A DNA stretch of 49,557 nt from the NCBI GenBank assembly GCA_003600225.1, contig QZFT01000059.1, forward strand, positions 1 through 49,557, written 5' to 3'. This document shows, piece after piece, positions 7,947 through 18,500 of the stretch. Source of the stretch: Pseudonocardiaceae bacterium YIM PH 21723 (GTDB taxonomy: Bacteria; Actinomycetota; Actinomycetes; Mycobacteriales; Pseudonocardiaceae). Positions within the stretch are counted from its first letter, which is position 1; every line of letters begins with the position of its first letter. The notes beneath the pieces were generated by a model. It was not told the origin of the DNA. It did no database searches and saw only the letters and a list, made by a program, of their open reading frames with translations. A program made the position numbers and the translations under genes.

Positions 7947-9488
7947 ATGGTCAGCGAAACCCTTGGCACGGTCAGTCCCTCCCGGGAGGAATTCCGCGCC
8001 CTCGCCGCCCAGCGCCGGGTCATCCCGGTGGTGCGCCGCCTGCTCGCCGACGGCGAGACCCCGGTCGGTGTGTACCGCAAGCTGGCGGCCGATCGGCCCG
8101 GCACGTTCCTGTTCGAGTCCGCGGAGAACGGCCGGTCCTGGTCTCGCTGGTCCTTCGTCGGGGTGCGCAGCCCCGCGGCGCTGACCGTGATCGACGGTGA
8201 GGCCACCTGGACGGGTACCCCGCCGGTCGGCCTGCCGTCCGGTGGCGACCCCCTGGAGGCGCTGCGCGAGACGATCAACGTGCTGCACAGTGACCCGCTG
8301 CCCGGGCTGCCGCCGCTGACCGGCGGCATGGTCGGATACCTGGCCTACGACGTGGTGCGCCGGTTGGAGCGCCTGCCCGAGCTGGCCGAGGACGACCTGA
8401 AGCTGCCGGAGATGGTCATGCTGCTGGCCACCGACCTGGCCGCCGTGGACCACCACGAGGGGTCGATCACCCTCATCGCCAACGCGGTGAACTGGGACGA
8501 CAGCCCGGAACGCGTCGACGCCGCCTATGACGACGCGGTGCGCAGGCTGGACGAGATGACCCGCGACCTGTGCGTCGCGGCCCCGGCCAGCGCCGCCACC
8601 TACAGCCGCCCCAAGCCCGACTTCCTGCGCCGCCGGTCCACCGATCAGCACCACGCCGCCGTGCAGAAGGCCCGCGAGGCGATCAAGGCCGGTGAGGCCT
8701 TCCAGGTCGTGGTGTCCCAGCGCTTCGAGATGAGCACCGGGGCCGACGCGCTGGATGTGTACCGCATCCTGCGCACCACCAACCCCAGCCCGTACATGTA
8801 CCTGCTCCGCCTGGAGGGCTTCGATATCGTCGGCTCCAGCCCCGAGGCCCTGGTCACCGTGCGCGATGGCAAGGCCACTACTCACCCGATCGCAGGCACC
8901 CGGTGGAGGTCTGCCGATCCGGACGAGGATCTGCTGCTGGAGAAGGACCTCCTCGCGGACGAGAAGGAGCGTGCCGAGCACCTGATGCTCGTCGACCTCG
9001 GGCGCAACGACCTCGGCCGGGTCTGCCAGGCCGGTTCGGTGCACGTCGCCGACTTCTTCCGGATCGAGCGGTACAGCCACGTCATGCACATCGTGTCCAC
9101 GGTGACCGGGCAGCTGGCCGAAGGAAAGACGGCGTTCGACGCCATTGCCGCCTGTTTCCCCGCCGGAACGCTCTCCGGAGCGCCGAAACCACGGGCCATG
9201 GAACTCATCGAGGAACTGGAACCCACCCGGCGCGGCCTGTACGGCGGCGTGGTCGGCTACCTGGACTTCGCCGGGGACGCCGACACCGCGATCGCGATCC
9301 GCACCGCGGTGATCCGGAGCGGCACCGCATACGTACAGGCAGGAGGCGGGATCGTGGCTGACTCCGATCCGGTAGCGGAGGACACCGAATGCCTGAACAA
9401 GGCGGGAGCCGTGTTGTCCGCGATCGCCGCCGCGGGCACTCTTGATCTCGCGGTGACCAGCATCGAGGCACCGGCGAGCCCAAGGTAG
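7947..9488 (+). CDS. trpE: Anthranilate synthase component I
   Basis: TrpE (513 residues from this start) converts chorismate plus ammonia to anthranilate, the first committed step of tryptophan synthesis. It needs a TrpG partner not encoded here. The N-terminal tryptophan-binding (feedback) motif is present as '[17 protein letters not shown]'. The chorismate-binding C-terminal half has 'HPIAGTRWR', '[14 protein letters not shown]', '[13 protein letters not shown]', '[11 protein letters not shown]' and '[11 protein letters not shown]'. The frame opens at GTG 7920, but ATG 7947 has GAGAAT exactly 7 nt before it and fits the family N-terminus, so a leaderless start is preferred. No tryptophan-rich leader peptide is visible upstream. 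Confidence 0.96.
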   Translation: MVSETLGTVSPSREEFRALAAQRRVIPVVRRLLADGETPVGVYRKLAADRPGTFLFESAENGRSWSRWSFVGVRSPAALTVIDGEATWTGTPPVGLPSGGDPLEALRETINVLHSDPLPGLPPLTGGMVGYLAYDVVRRLERLPELAEDDLKLPEMVMLLATDLAAVDHHEGSITLIANAVNWDDSPERVDAAYDDAVRRLDEMTRDLCVAAPASAATYSRPKPDFLRRRSTDQHHAAVQKAREAIKAGEAFQVVVSQRFEMSTGADALDVYRILRTTNPSPYMYLLRLEGFDIVGSSPEALVTVRDGKATTHPIAGTRWRSADPDEDLLLEKDLLADEKERAEHLMLVDLGRNDLGRVCQAGSVHVADFFRIERYSHVMHIVSTVTGQLAEGKTAFDAIAACFPAGTLSGAPKPRAMELIEELEPTRRGLYGGVVGYLDFAGDADTAIAIRTAVIRSGTAYVQAGGGIVADSDPVAEDTECLNKAGAVLSAIAAAGTLDLAVTSIEAPASPR

Positions 9489-9515
9489 ACGGGCACAGGG
9501 CAGGCGAGAGGCCGC

Positions 9516-10151
9516 ATGATCATGAGCAACCCGCAGCAGAAAACCGGCACCCAGACCCAGCACCGCCGCGCGTTATGGGCGGTGGTGCTGCTGCTCGCCT
9601 GCTCGGCCGCGGTGCTCGGGCTGTCCAGCAGGTTGCCCTGGATCAACTTCATCCTGCCCGCCGCTGCCGGGCAGCCCGCCACCCGCACGGTGATCGCCGG
9701 CTCCGAGCTGCGTCCCGAGCTGGGCGCGGTGGCGCTGGTGGCGCTCGCCGCCATCGCCGCGGTGATCGCCGCCAACAGCACCTGGCGCAGGCTGCTGGGC
9801 CTCGTCCTGTTCGGCGTCGGCATCTACGAGGTCTATGGGGTCTGCTACTCGGTGTTCGGCACGATCTCCTGGGGTTACCGGGCTCCGGTCGACACGGTCT
9901 GGCTGACCTGGGTGCCCGCCTCGGTGAGCCAGGGCGCGGGCGCGCTCGGCCCGCTGCTGCTGATGATGGCGGGCGGCCTGCTGGTGATGCGCGGGAACCA
10001 GATGCCCCGGTTCGGCGGCAATTACACGATCCCGGCCGCCCGGCGCGAGGAGACTCCCGTCAACCGGGAGCGCGGCATGTGGGACGAGCTGAGCGAGGGC
10101 ACCGATCCGACGGACTCCCGCGACGCCAAGGGCCTTGCTACGCAGGACTGA
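9516..10151 (+). CDS. Trp-biosynthesis-associated membrane protein
   Basis: This 211-residue protein has four predicted transmembrane segments (about residues 18-36, 67-87, 92-112 and 142-160) and a conserved 'LSSRLPWI' after the first. It matches the actinobacterial family found between trpE and trpC (TIGR02234, Mycobacterium Rv1610-like). Its biochemical role is unknown; a tryptophan-related membrane function is inferred only from context. A second ATG two codons in (9522) is an equally possible start. It follows trpE by 27 nt and is probably in the same transcript. Confidence 0.9.
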   Translation: MIMSNPQQKTGTQTQHRRALWAVVLLLACSAAVLGLSSRLPWINFILPAAAGQPATRTVIAGSELRPELGAVALVALAAIAAVIAANSTWRRLLGLVLFGVGIYEVYGVCYSVFGTISWGYRAPVDTVWLTWVPASVSQGAGALGPLLLMMAGGLLVMRGNQMPRFGGNYTIPAARREETPVNRERGMWDELSEGTDPTDSRDAKGLATQD

Positions 10152-10397
10152 TTCACCGACCCCGCCCCCGGAACCCAGATGGACGAGGGTTACCATCGGT
10201 TACCGGGGAGGGAACACCGCAAGCGGTGATCCCGTTGGAGTGCGGGTACGGGCGGCACGTCCGATTTCGCGGCTGAGACACTGGCCTTTGAGATCGGCAG
10301 CCTTGCAGTGAGGAGAGCGCGTGAGCGAGCTTGCGAGCGAACAATCCAGCGCCGGAGCTCCGCGAACGCGGCTGACGAGCGTCAGCGAGGAAGCCGC
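10152..10397 (+). other. trpC leader region with repeats
   Basis: These 246 nt lie between the membrane-protein gene and trpC. They hold a short direct repeat (ggttaccatcggttacc), a gtgagcgagcttgcgagcg unit (10321-10339) of the GAGCGAGC type common in actinobacterial spacers, and a perfect hairpin gctgac-gagc-gtcagc (10371-10386) 11 nt before the trpC start. No run of Trp codons is present, so classical attenuation is not supported. The hairpin could still affect trpC translation. Confidence 0.45.
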
Positions 10398-11210
10398 GTG
10401 AGCGTCCTGGAGTCCATCCTCGAGGGTGTACGCGCCGACCTCGTGGTCCGGGAGTCGTCGATCTCCTTCGAGGAGATGAAGGAACGGGCCTCGCTGGCCC
10501 CGGCTCCCCGGGACGCACTCTCCGCCCTGAAGGCCCCCGGAATCGGCGTGATCGCCGAGGTGAAGCGCCGTAGCCCCCTGACGGGTGAACTGGCCGACAT
10601 CGTCGATCCGGCCGACCTGGCCCGGCAGTACGAGGCCGGTGGCGCCCGGGCGATCAGCGTGATGACCGAGGGCAGGCATTTCGGCGGCTCCCTGGCCGAT
10701 CTGGCCGCCGTGCGCGCCGTGGTGAATGTGCCCATCATCTGCAAGGACTTCATCATCAGCCCCTATCAGGTGCACGAGGCCCGGGTCCACGGAGCGGATA
10801 TCGTGTTGCTGATCGTCGGGGCCCTTGAACAGAATGCGCTCATGGCGTTGCTGGATCGGGTCGAGTCCCTCGGGATGGTCGCCCTGGTCGAGGTGCACAA
10901 CGCCGAGGAGGCAGACCGCGCGCTCGAAGCGGGCGCGCAGGTGATCGGGGTGAACGCCCGCGACCTGCACACCCAGCTGGTCGACCGGGACACCTTCGGC
11001 CGGATCGCCCCCGGCCTGCCCGGACCGGTGCTCAAGATCGCCGAGTCGGGTGTGCGGGGGACGAGGGACCTGCTGTCCCTCGCCGGGGTCGGCGCCGACG
11101 CGGTGCTGGTGGGAGAGCGGTTCGTGACCGCGGAGAACCCGCGGACCTCGGTGGCCGAGCTGGTCACCGCCGGATCCCACCCGGCCTGCCCCCGCCCGAC
11201 CCGCTTTTGA
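10398..11210 (+). CDS. trpC: Indole-3-glycerol phosphate synthase
   Basis: TrpC (270 residues) forms indole-3-glycerol phosphate from CdRP. The (beta/alpha)8 barrel motifs are intact: '[13 protein letters not shown]' (catalytic Lys), '[14 protein letters not shown]', '[13 protein letters not shown]' (catalytic Lys), '[14 protein letters not shown]', 'IGVNARDL' and 'IAESGV'. GTG 10398 is chosen because GAGGAA lies 5-6 nt upstream and the family starts '[10 protein letters not shown]'; the upstream extension from 10308 is repeat sequence. It is followed after 17 nt by trpB. No trpF is seen; in actinobacteria PriA usually covers that step. Confidence 0.96.
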   Translation: MSVLESILEGVRADLVVRESSISFEEMKERASLAPAPRDALSALKAPGIGVIAEVKRRSPLTGELADIVDPADLARQYEAGGARAISVMTEGRHFGGSLADLAAVRAVVNVPIICKDFIISPYQVHEARVHGADIVLLIVGALEQNALMALLDRVESLGMVALVEVHNAEEADRALEAGAQVIGVNARDLHTQLVDRDTFGRIAPGLPGPVLKIAESGVRGTRDLLSLAGVGADAVLVGERFVTAENPRTSVAELVTAGSHPACPRPTRF

Positions 11211-11227
11211 GATCTAAAGGGAGTTCC

Positions 11228-12475
11228 ATGACGGGGTTGTTCGAAGAGTCGTTCGCGGGCACACACGCCCGCACACCGCACGACCCCGATGAGCGAGGCC
11301 ACTTCGGTCCCTGGGGCGGCCGCTACATGCCCGAGGCGCTGATCGCGGCCATCGACGAGCTCTCGGCGGAGTACGACAAGGCCCGCGAGGATTCCGAGTT
11401 CAACGCCGAACTGGCCCGGCTGCTGCGTGACTACGCCGGCCGGCCGTCGCTGCTGTCCGAGGCGCCGCGGTTCAGCGAGCACGCGGGCGGTGCCCGCATC
11501 CTGCTCAAGCGCGAGGACCTCAACCACACCGGCTCACACAAGATCAACAATGTCCTGGGTCAGGCGCTGCTCACCAAGCGGATGGGCAAGAAGCGGGTCA
11601 TCGCCGAGACCGGCGCCGGTCAGCACGGCGTGGCCACCGCCACCGCCTGCGCGCTGCTCGGCCTGGACTGCGTCGTCTACATGGGCGAGGTGGATACGCA
11701 GCGGCAGGCGCTGAACGTGGCCCGGATGCGGCTGCTCGGCGCCGAGGTCATCCCGGTGACCAGCGGTTCCCGCACGCTGAAGGACGCGATCAACGAGGCG
11801 CTGCGCGACTGGGTCGCCAACGTCGACCACACCCACTACCTGCTGGGCACCGCGGCCGGCCCGCACCCGTTCCCGGTGATGGTGCGCAACTTCCACAAGA
11901 TCATCGGCATCGAGGCCCGCGCCCAGGTGCTGGCCATGACGGGCAAGCTGCCCGACGCGGTCGCCGCCTGTGTCGGCGGTGGCTCCAACGCCATCGGCAT
12001 CTTCCACGGCTTCATCGACGACCCGTCCGTCCGGCTGGTCGGCCTGGAGCCCGGCGGTGACGGCGTGGAGACCGGCCGGCATGGCGCGACCCTGTCCGTC
12101 GGCACGGCGGGCATCCTGCACGGCAGCAAGTCCTACCTGTTGCAGGACGAGGACGGTCAGACCGTCGAATCGCACTCCATCTCGGCCGGGCTGGACTATC
12201 CCAGCGTCGGCGCGGAGCACTCGTTCCTGAAGGACGCGGGCCGGGCGGAATACCGCGCGGTCACCGACGCCGAGGCGATGGACGCGTTCCAGCTGCTCAG
12301 CCGGACCGAGGGCATCATCCCGGCGATCGAGTCGGCGCACGCCCTGGCCGGTGCCCTGGTGCTCGGCAAGGAGCTGGGCCCGGACGCGGTCATCGTGGTG
12401 AACCTGTCCGGTCGCGGTGACAAGGACGTGGACACCGCCGCCCGCTACTTCGGCATGCTGGGAGACGACAAATGA
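11228..12475 (+). CDS. trpB: Tryptophan synthase beta chain
   Basis: TrpB (415 residues) condenses indole with serine using PLP. The PLP lysine is K105 in 'HTGSHKINN', the catalytic Glu is E127 ('AETGAGQHG'), and the phosphate loop is 'GGGSNA'. The N-terminus '[11 protein letters not shown]' is typical. ATG 11228 has GGGAG upstream, and the frame's upstream TTG is not needed. It overlaps trpA by 4 nt (ATGA), consistent with stoichiometric alpha/beta synthesis. Confidence 0.97.
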   Translation: MTGLFEESFAGTHARTPHDPDERGHFGPWGGRYMPEALIAAIDELSAEYDKAREDSEFNAELARLLRDYAGRPSLLSEAPRFSEHAGGARILLKREDLNHTGSHKINNVLGQALLTKRMGKKRVIAETGAGQHGVATATACALLGLDCVVYMGEVDTQRQALNVARMRLLGAEVIPVTSGSRTLKDAINEALRDWVANVDHTHYLLGTAAGPHPFPVMVRNFHKIIGIEARAQVLAMTGKLPDAVAACVGGGSNAIGIFHGFIDDPSVRLVGLEPGGDGVETGRHGATLSVGTAGILHGSKSYLLQDEDGQTVESHSISAGLDYPSVGAEHSFLKDAGRAEYRAVTDAEAMDAFQLLSRTEGIIPAIESAHALAGALVLGKELGPDAVIVVNLSGRGDKDVDTAARYFGMLGDDK

Positions 12476-13263
12476 GCGTCGCGGACGTTTTCGCGAAGGC
12501 GAAGGCCGAGGACCGGGCCGCGCTGATCGGCTACCTGCCCGCCGGATTCCCGACCGTGGACGGTGGCAAGGCCACGCTGAAGGCCATGGTCGAGGCGGGC
12601 TGTGACCTCGTCGAGGTCGGCCTGCCCTACTCGGACCCGGTGATGGACGGCCCGACGATCCAGGCCGCCGCCGACGAGGCCCTGGCGAACGGCTTCAAGA
12701 TCAAGCACCTGCTGGAGACCGTGCAGACGATCTCCGACGCCGGCGCCACCGCCGTGGTGATGACCTACTGGAACCCGGTCTTCGCCTACGGTGTCGAGCG
12801 GTTCGCCCGGGACCTGGCCGCGGCCGGTGGCCACGGCCTGATCACCCCGGATCTGGTTCCGGATGAGGCAGCCGACTGGATCGCCGCCGCCACCGAGCAC
12901 TCGCTGGACCGGATCTTCCTGGTCGCGCCGTCCTCCACCGAGGAGCGCATCGCGATGACCACGGCGCAGAGCTCCGGCTTCGTCTACGCCACCTCGATCA
13001 TGGGCGTCACCGGCGCCCGGGACGCGGTGAGCAGCGCGGCCCCGGAGATCGTGGCCCGCACCCGCAAGCACACTGACCTGCCCATCGGCGTGGGTCTCGG
13101 GGTGCGCAGCGGTGTCCAGGCCGCCGAGGTGGCCGGCTACGCGGACGGCGTCATCGTCGGTTCGGCCTTCGTCTCCGCGGCCCGGGAATCCGAGGCCGCC
13201 GTCCGGAAGCTGACCGAGGAACTCGCCGCGGGTGTGCGTGGCCAGGTACCTGCGACCGCCTGA
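12472..13263 (+). CDS. trpA: Tryptophan synthase alpha chain
   Basis: TrpA (263 residues) cleaves indole-3-glycerol phosphate to indole and G3P and channels indole to TrpB. The catalytic acids E48 ('LVEVG') and D59 ('SDPVMDG') are present, as are '[12 protein letters not shown]' and the phosphate-binding 'GVGLGVRS'. It is the last gene of the trp run and is translationally coupled to trpB. In many actinobacteria lgt follows directly; here lgt is about 20.8 kb away. Confidence 0.97.
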   Translation: MSVADVFAKAKAEDRAALIGYLPAGFPTVDGGKATLKAMVEAGCDLVEVGLPYSDPVMDGPTIQAAADEALANGFKIKHLLETVQTISDAGATAVVMTYWNPVFAYGVERFARDLAAAGGHGLITPDLVPDEAADWIAAATEHSLDRIFLVAPSSTEERIAMTTAQSSGFVYATSIMGVTGARDAVSSAAPEIVARTRKHTDLPIGVGLGVRSGVQAAEVAGYADGVIVGSAFVSAARESEAAVRKLTEELAAGVRGQVPATA

Positions 13264-13320
13264 TCCACCATCTGGGATAGTGCTGCACGCGCCCGCAATC
13301 GGGTGAACACGCCAACCGGC

Positions 13321-13357
13321 CGGTGGGGGATGCCGAAGGTAGTGGCAACCCCCACCG
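13321..13357 (+). terminator. Stem-loop between trpA and KAS III gene
   Basis: Arms cggtggggg (13321-13329) and cccccaccg (13349-13357) pair perfectly, with an inner tgcc/ggca stem. It lies 57 nt past trpA and abuts the GAAAGG Shine-Dalgarno of the next gene. It could therefore terminate the trp transcript or modulate translation downstream. There is no U-tract. Confidence 0.55.
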
Positions 13358-13369
13358 AAAGGTCCTGCA

Positions 13370-14344
13370 GTGCCTGCAGCTGTGCTCGCCGGAATCGGTT
13401 CCGCCCTGCCCGCCAGGATCGTGGACAACCACGAACTCTCCACCCGGCTGGACACGTCGGATGACTGGATCCGTACCCGCACCGGCATCACCGAACGCCG
13501 GATAAGCGGACCGGGAGAGTCCACCGCGGACCTCGCCGTCCAGGCCGGGGAGCAGGCACTCCGGGGACGCGGGGCGGACGCCGTCGTCCTGGCCACCTCC
13601 ACGCCGGACCAGCCCTGCCCGGCCAGCGCACCGCAGGTCGCCGCCCGGCTGGGCCTCGGCACCGCCGCGGCCTACGACGTGAACGCGGTGTGCACCGGGT
13701 TCATCTACGGCCTGGCCACCGGAACCGGGCTCATCGCGGCCGGGATCGCGCGGTCCGTGCTGGTCATCGGCGCCGACACCCTGACCACCCTGATCGACCC
13801 CGAGGACCGGGGCACGGTGCCGATCTTCGGTGACGGCGCCGGGGCGGTGCTGTTGCGGGCGGGCGAGCCCGACGAGCCCGGTGCCCTCGGCCCGTTCGAC
13901 CTGCACAGCGACGGCGGCCAGGCCGGCCTGCTGTGGGTGGAGGCCGGCGGGTGCCGCAAGCGGCTCACCGACGTGCCCGCCGAGCGCTACCTGGCCATGC
14001 AGGGCACCGCCGTGTTCCGGGAAGCCTGCGCGCGGATGGCCGAATCCTCCGTCACCGTGCTCGAACGGGCCGGCTGGCTGGTCGACAACGTCGACCGGTT
14101 CGTCGGCCACCAGGCCAACATCCGGATCCTGCAGGCCACCGCGAAACGGCTCGGCATGCCCGAGGACGCCGTGGTCTCCAACATCCACCGGGTCGGCAAC
14201 ACCAGCGCCGCCTCCATCCCCCTCGCGCTGCACGACGCGCACGCCGACGGCACGCTGATCGCCGGACACCGAATCCTGCTCAGCGCGTTCGGCGCCGGAC
14301 TAACCTGGGGATCGACCGTGCTGAGCTGGCCCGAACTGGACTGA
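13370..14344 (+). CDS. 3-oxoacyl-ACP synthase III (KAS III)-like
   Basis: This 324-residue thiolase-fold enzyme has the full KAS III triad: C108 ('NAVCTGFIYGL'), H247 ('GHQANIRI') and N277 ('VGNTSAASIP'). 'DDWIRTRTGITERR' and the C-terminal 'GAGLTWGS' are family hallmarks. KAS III starts fatty-acid or polyketide chains by condensing an acyl-CoA with malonyl-ACP. A lone copy outside a fab operon, next to a lipocalin-like protein, may prime a secondary pathway or be an auxiliary FabH; no ACP, fabD or fabF is near. It starts at GTG 13370 with GAAAGG 6 nt upstream. Confidence 0.92.
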   Translation: MPAAVLAGIGSALPARIVDNHELSTRLDTSDDWIRTRTGITERRISGPGESTADLAVQAGEQALRGRGADAVVLATSTPDQPCPASAPQVAARLGLGTAAAYDVNAVCTGFIYGLATGTGLIAAGIARSVLVIGADTLTTLIDPEDRGTVPIFGDGAGAVLLRAGEPDEPGALGPFDLHSDGGQAGLLWVEAGGCRKRLTDVPAERYLAMQGTAVFREACARMAESSVTVLERAGWLVDNVDRFVGHQANIRILQATAKRLGMPEDAVVSNIHRVGNTSAASIPLALHDAHADGTLIAGHRILLSAFGAGLTWGSTVLSWPELD

Positions 14345-14360
14345 ACACAGGGGGAGTGCG

Positions 14361-14789
14361 ATGAGCCTGGACATCCACGGCCGGTGGGAACTGGTGAGCT
14401 GGACGGCGACCCTGCCGGACGGCACCGAGGTACACCCCTTCGGCGAGGGCGGTGGCGGCTCCCTGGTCTACACGCCGGGCGGTTTCATGACCGGCCAGCT
14501 CTGGGCCGCCGAGCGGCCGCCGGTCTCCGGGGACAACCCGCTGGGCGGCACGGAGGCGGAGCGCGCTGCCGCGTACTCCACGTTCGTCTCCTACAGCGGA
14601 GGTTTCGAGGTGCGCGGGGACCACATCGCGCACAAGGTCACCGCGAGCCTGTTCCCCAACTGGGTCGGCGAGGAACAGATCCGGTTCCACGAGCTCGACG
14701 GGGATCGGCTGGTCCTGCGGACCCCGCCGGTGGACCTGGGACAGCAGGTCGGCAACACGCTGTCCTGGGTGCGGGTGGAGCGTTGGTGA
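14361..14789 (+). CDS. Lipocalin-like domain protein
   Basis: This small soluble protein (142 residues) matches the bacterial lipocalin-like family (Lipocalin_5 type). It has 'GRWELVSWTATLPDG' at the N-terminus, 'LVYTPGGFMTGQLWA', then 'AYSTFVSYSGGFEVRGDHIAHKV' and a C-terminal strand ending 'WVRVERW'. There is no signal peptide. Members are often found beside polyketide or secondary-metabolite enzymes and may bind or cyclise small hydrophobic substrates. Here the partner is the KAS III-like gene 16 nt upstream. A strong GGGGGAG precedes the ATG. Confidence 0.85.
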   Translation: MSLDIHGRWELVSWTATLPDGTEVHPFGEGGGGSLVYTPGGFMTGQLWAAERPPVSGDNPLGGTEAERAAAYSTFVSYSGGFEVRGDHIAHKVTASLFPNWVGEEQIRFHELDGDRLVLRTPPVDLGQQVGNTLSWVRVERW

Positions 14790-14790
14790 A

Positions 14791-14835
14791 CGCGGGGAGG
14801 GGCCGGATCCGATGCGACTTGTCCGGTTCCCCGCG
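14791..14835 (+). terminator. Terminator after lipocalin-like gene
   Basis: A two-tier hairpin begins 1 nt after the stop: outer arms cgcgggga (14791-14798) and tccccgcg (14828-14835), inner arms ccgga (14803-14807) and tccgg (14822-14826). Confidence 0.65.
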
Positions 14836-15179
14836 CCCCCAAGGTGGCCAGGTGCCTCATCTGAAGGCTCCTTTCCAGAGGATCGGACATTGCCGCATCG
14901 CGCCTTTCTGAAGTGTGCGAGTCGGACTGGTGAACGGTGGAGTGCCTGTTTCACCAGGCCATACTGTTTATCGGCCGTCAAGCGATTAATGAAACATTCG
15001 AGACCGAAGTGATCGGATATCGGATTATTTATTGCGGCGAGTAGCAATTTCCGCACATTCACTCGTCCCGCGTAGTCCCAATCGATGCAGGTCGTCACCC
15101 CTTCTGGTGATCATGTTGGGTAGAGTGGGAATCGATGGGGGATGTCCCCTCGCCATGCCGTGGGACAGGAGCGAGTGGA
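14836..15179. other. AT-richer intergenic region before the Trypco2 gene
   Basis: These 344 nt have no credible ORF and a marked local drop in G+C around 14955-15060. A TAGAGT hexamer (15121-15126) could be a -10 for the Trypco2-protease transcript. The base composition contrasts with both flanks and may mark the junction of acquired DNA. Confidence 0.45.
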
Positions 15180-15509
15180 ATGCACGAATCGGATGCCGAA
15201 CCGGGTCCGTTGGTCTTCGACGAATACGGTGTCTCGCTCCCGGTGGCCATCGGCCAGTTACGGGCCGAGCTCGCCGAGGCGATCGAGGCCGGAGATGGTG
15301 AACGGATCGGCTTCTCGGTGGAATCGATCGAGCTGCAGCTCGAGGTCGCGCTGAAGAACACCCGCAAGGTCGACGGCAAGGCCTCCATGTGGCAGGTGCT
15401 GTCCATCGGCGGCAGCCGGGAGAAGGCCGGATCGGCCTCGCACCGCATCACCCTGTCGCTCAAACCGGTGGACCGGGAGCGCGGCGGTGAAACCCTCATC
15501 GGTGAGTGA
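15180..15509 (+). CDS. Trypco2 (trypsin-co-occurring) domain protein
   Basis: This 109-residue single-domain protein has the pattern of the trypsin-co-occurring domain 2. An N-terminal amphipathic helix ('AIGQLRAELAEAIEAGDGE') leads to strands 'FSVESIELQLEVALK', 'MWQVLSIGGS' and a final 'SHRITLSLKPV'. Such proteins are encoded next to trypsin-like protease or NTPase proteins in putative bacterial conflict systems and probably act as sensor, adaptor or substrate of the protease; the mechanism is unknown. ATG 15180 has AGGAG 8 nt upstream. The 3' end overlaps the giant protease gene by 23 nt, so the two are translationally coupled. Confidence 0.85.
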   Translation: MHESDAEPGPLVFDEYGVSLPVAIGQLRAELAEAIEAGDGERIGFSVESIELQLEVALKNTRKVDGKASMWQVLSIGGSREKAGSASHRITLSLKPVDRERGGETLIGE

Positions 15510-18500
15510 GCGCGCCGCACCGCACCCCAGGGTGGTGGTGGTCGACGGCGTACACACCGGCACCGGGTTCGCGGTGGCCGGAAACCTCGTCCTGACCGCC
15601 GGTCATGTGGTGGGTGAACGCGGGGCCCGGTGCACGGTGACCCTCCCGGGCAGCGCGGAGTCCATCGATGCCGAGGTGCAGTGGACCGGGAAACCAGCGG
15701 GGCTGGACGCGGCCTTGCTGCGGCTGTCCGATTCGCCGTGGACGCCCGACGAGGTACAGACCAGCTGGGGTGATCTGCCCGGCACTTCCGCGGTCACCTG
15801 TGTGACGGCCGGCTATCCCTGGGCCCGGGTCACGGACGCCGGGGAGCGCAGGACGGAGATCGGCCGCTGGCAGGTCATGCCCACCGCGGGAACCGAGGAC
15901 GGCCGCTGGGTGCTGAACACCGACCTGGATGCGCCTCGGGACCGCTCGGCCAAATCACCGTGGGCCGGATATTCGGGAAGTCCCGTGTTCAGCGAGGACT
16001 TCCGGCTGCTGCTGGGCGTGGTCATCGCCGTTCCGGAGCGGTTCACCACCGGCAGGGTCGAGGCGATCCGGGTGAGCGCCCTGCTCGCGGATACGTACTT
16101 CACCTACGAGGTCAAAGCCGGACCCGCCGATCTGGTTCCGCTGTACGCGGCGAACGACAGCCCGGAGGACATTCGCGGCATCGTCCGGCACACCGATGAG
16201 AAGGCCGGGCTCACCGGCCTGATGCGCAACCTGCGTGAGGACACCCTGCCGTTCGTCCCGCCGCCTGCCGACTCGGCGGCGCATCCCGCACGGGTACTGG
16301 ACCAGCTCGACCGGGATGCCGGAACCAGAGGGGTGCTGCTGGTCGGGCCCGCGGGTGCGGGCAAGACCCGTACCTGCATGCAGGTGGGCGATCTCGCCGA
16401 GCAGCGCGGCTGGACGGTACTGCACGTCAAGCCGGGGGAACCCGCAGTCACCGAGTCGGACCTGACCACGGTGATCGAACGTACGGGATCCCGCCGGGTG
16501 CTGGTGATCATCGACTATCTCAACGAGTGCACCGGACTGGACCTGAACGCCATCCGGCACCGGTTGCTGCCCGAGGCCGCGAAAGCGGGTATCCGGCTGG
16601 CGCTGCTGGCCGCCGCCCGACCCGGGTGGCAGTTGGAGAACAGCGTCAAGCTGCAGACCCTGTTCGAGCAGATCCCGGTGTCCCCGGGAGCGCAGCAGAC
16701 CGGCCGGATCATCGAGAACATCCTGGACACCCTGGCGCCCCAGGCCGCCGCGGTGATGGAGCGGAGCCGGCTGCTCGCGCTCTGCGGCGCCCGTCCGGTC
16801 GTCGCGATGCTGGTGGCGACGGAGGCCGAGAACGCCGCCCGGGCGGGCCGGCTGGCGGTGGCGACCCCCGATATCCGCTCGGGCGAACTGAGCGGCTGGA
16901 TCCGCCGCCGCCTCGCCGAGGATCGCCTGGCCGTGGACCGGCCCGCGTTCCAGAGCAACGCCGCCGAGCCGTCCGACCATGAACTGGCCTGCGCGTTGAT
17001 CGCGGCCCTGTGCCCGCAACCGCCGGAGAACCTGCTGGCCGTGCTCACCGCGCTGCTGGGATCCGCGGAGGACGCCGAGCACATCCTGGAGTTGCTCACC
17101 AAGGCCATGGGCTGGCTGGTGGACGGGCCGGAGGGCCTCACCACGGTGCACGACACCGTGGCCGACCAGCTGCTGGACACCGTGCTGCTGCGGCCGGGAA
17201 CCGGAATACCCCGGGCCGCGGTCCTGGACCGGCTGCTGACCGCGAGCATGCGGACCGCCCGCTCCTTCGGCCGGATGTCGTCCAGCCTCAACCGGCTGAT
17301 CCGGGACCTGATCCTGGTGCAGCGGGCCGACCGGCTGCGGGCCGGCTGTTCCGGCTGGCTTGTCGCGAACGCCGGCCGGGTGGGGACCATCTTCGACGGG
17401 GACGCCGACGAAGCCGGTTTCGCCCTCGGCTCCCTGGTCGAGAACCCCGCGTGGGACTCGACCCTGGACGCCTGGTGGGAGCCGATCGCCGGGCAGTGGC
17501 TGAGTCGCAACGCCGAGCACGTGGCCGCCAGGCACCTGCTGTACCGGGGCCTATCGGCCCGCAACTCGGCCGACAACACCGCGCTGATCGCGGTGGGCCT
17601 GCAATGGCTGAACCGCTACCGGTACACCGTGTCGGCCAGTTTCGTGCTGTCCCGGATCATCCGGCACGCGACCAGCGAGCAGGACAGGGCCACCGTGCTC
17701 GACCATGCCCTGAACTGGCTGGATGCCCGGCGCACCGAGTTCCAGGCGAGGTTCGTGTTCGCCGCATTGCTGTCCCGCGACCTGGGCGCGGACGACGCGC
17801 GCCGCGTCGCGGGCCTCGCCGTGCCGTGGCTGGCCGCCCATGGCAGTCGGCCGGAGGCGAACATGGTGCTCGCACCGCTGTGTTCGGCCCAGCCGGACGA
17901 GCAGGTCCTGGCCAGGGCGCTGGCCTGGCTGGCCGACTATCACGGCACCCAGGAAGCCGGGCCCGTCCTGCGGCATCTCCTGGACCCGGACTCGGCCACC
18001 GTGCCGCCCGACGTCATCCGGTACGCGCTGGAGTGGGTGTCCGCGTTTCCCCGCGCCGGCGAGGTCGACTTCCTGCTGCGGCGCCTGCTGCCGCGGACAC
18101 TCGCCGACGACGACTACCGGCGCCTGGTGGAGTTCACCGCGGCCTGGCTGGACGAGCACCCGGATGCGCCGGGCACGGACTTCGTCCTGAGTTCCCTGCT
18201 GGCCTCGCCGGTCCCGGAGGAACACCGGGACCGGATACACCGCTATGCCCTGGCCTGGCTGACCGCGCCGGGCGACCGGGAGGCCACCTTCGTCCTGGGC
18301 CGGTTCCTGGAATGCCCGCCGGGCAAGGAGATCCGCGCCGAGGTGGTGGAGTTCGCCCTGCGCTGGCTGGACACCCACCACACCGAGCTCGGGGCCAACT
18401 TCGTGCTGAAGGCGTTGTTGCGCGACTTCGGCCCGCAGGTCTCCCAGCAGGTCCGCGGCCCGGCGAAAGCCTGGCTCGCACTGCGCAGGCAGGACTTCGA

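Noticed and set aside
10321-10400. CRISPR-like or tandem repeat before trpC
   Set aside because: The GAGCGAGC-type units are irregular, too short and without spacers. They resemble common actinobacterial spacer repeats.
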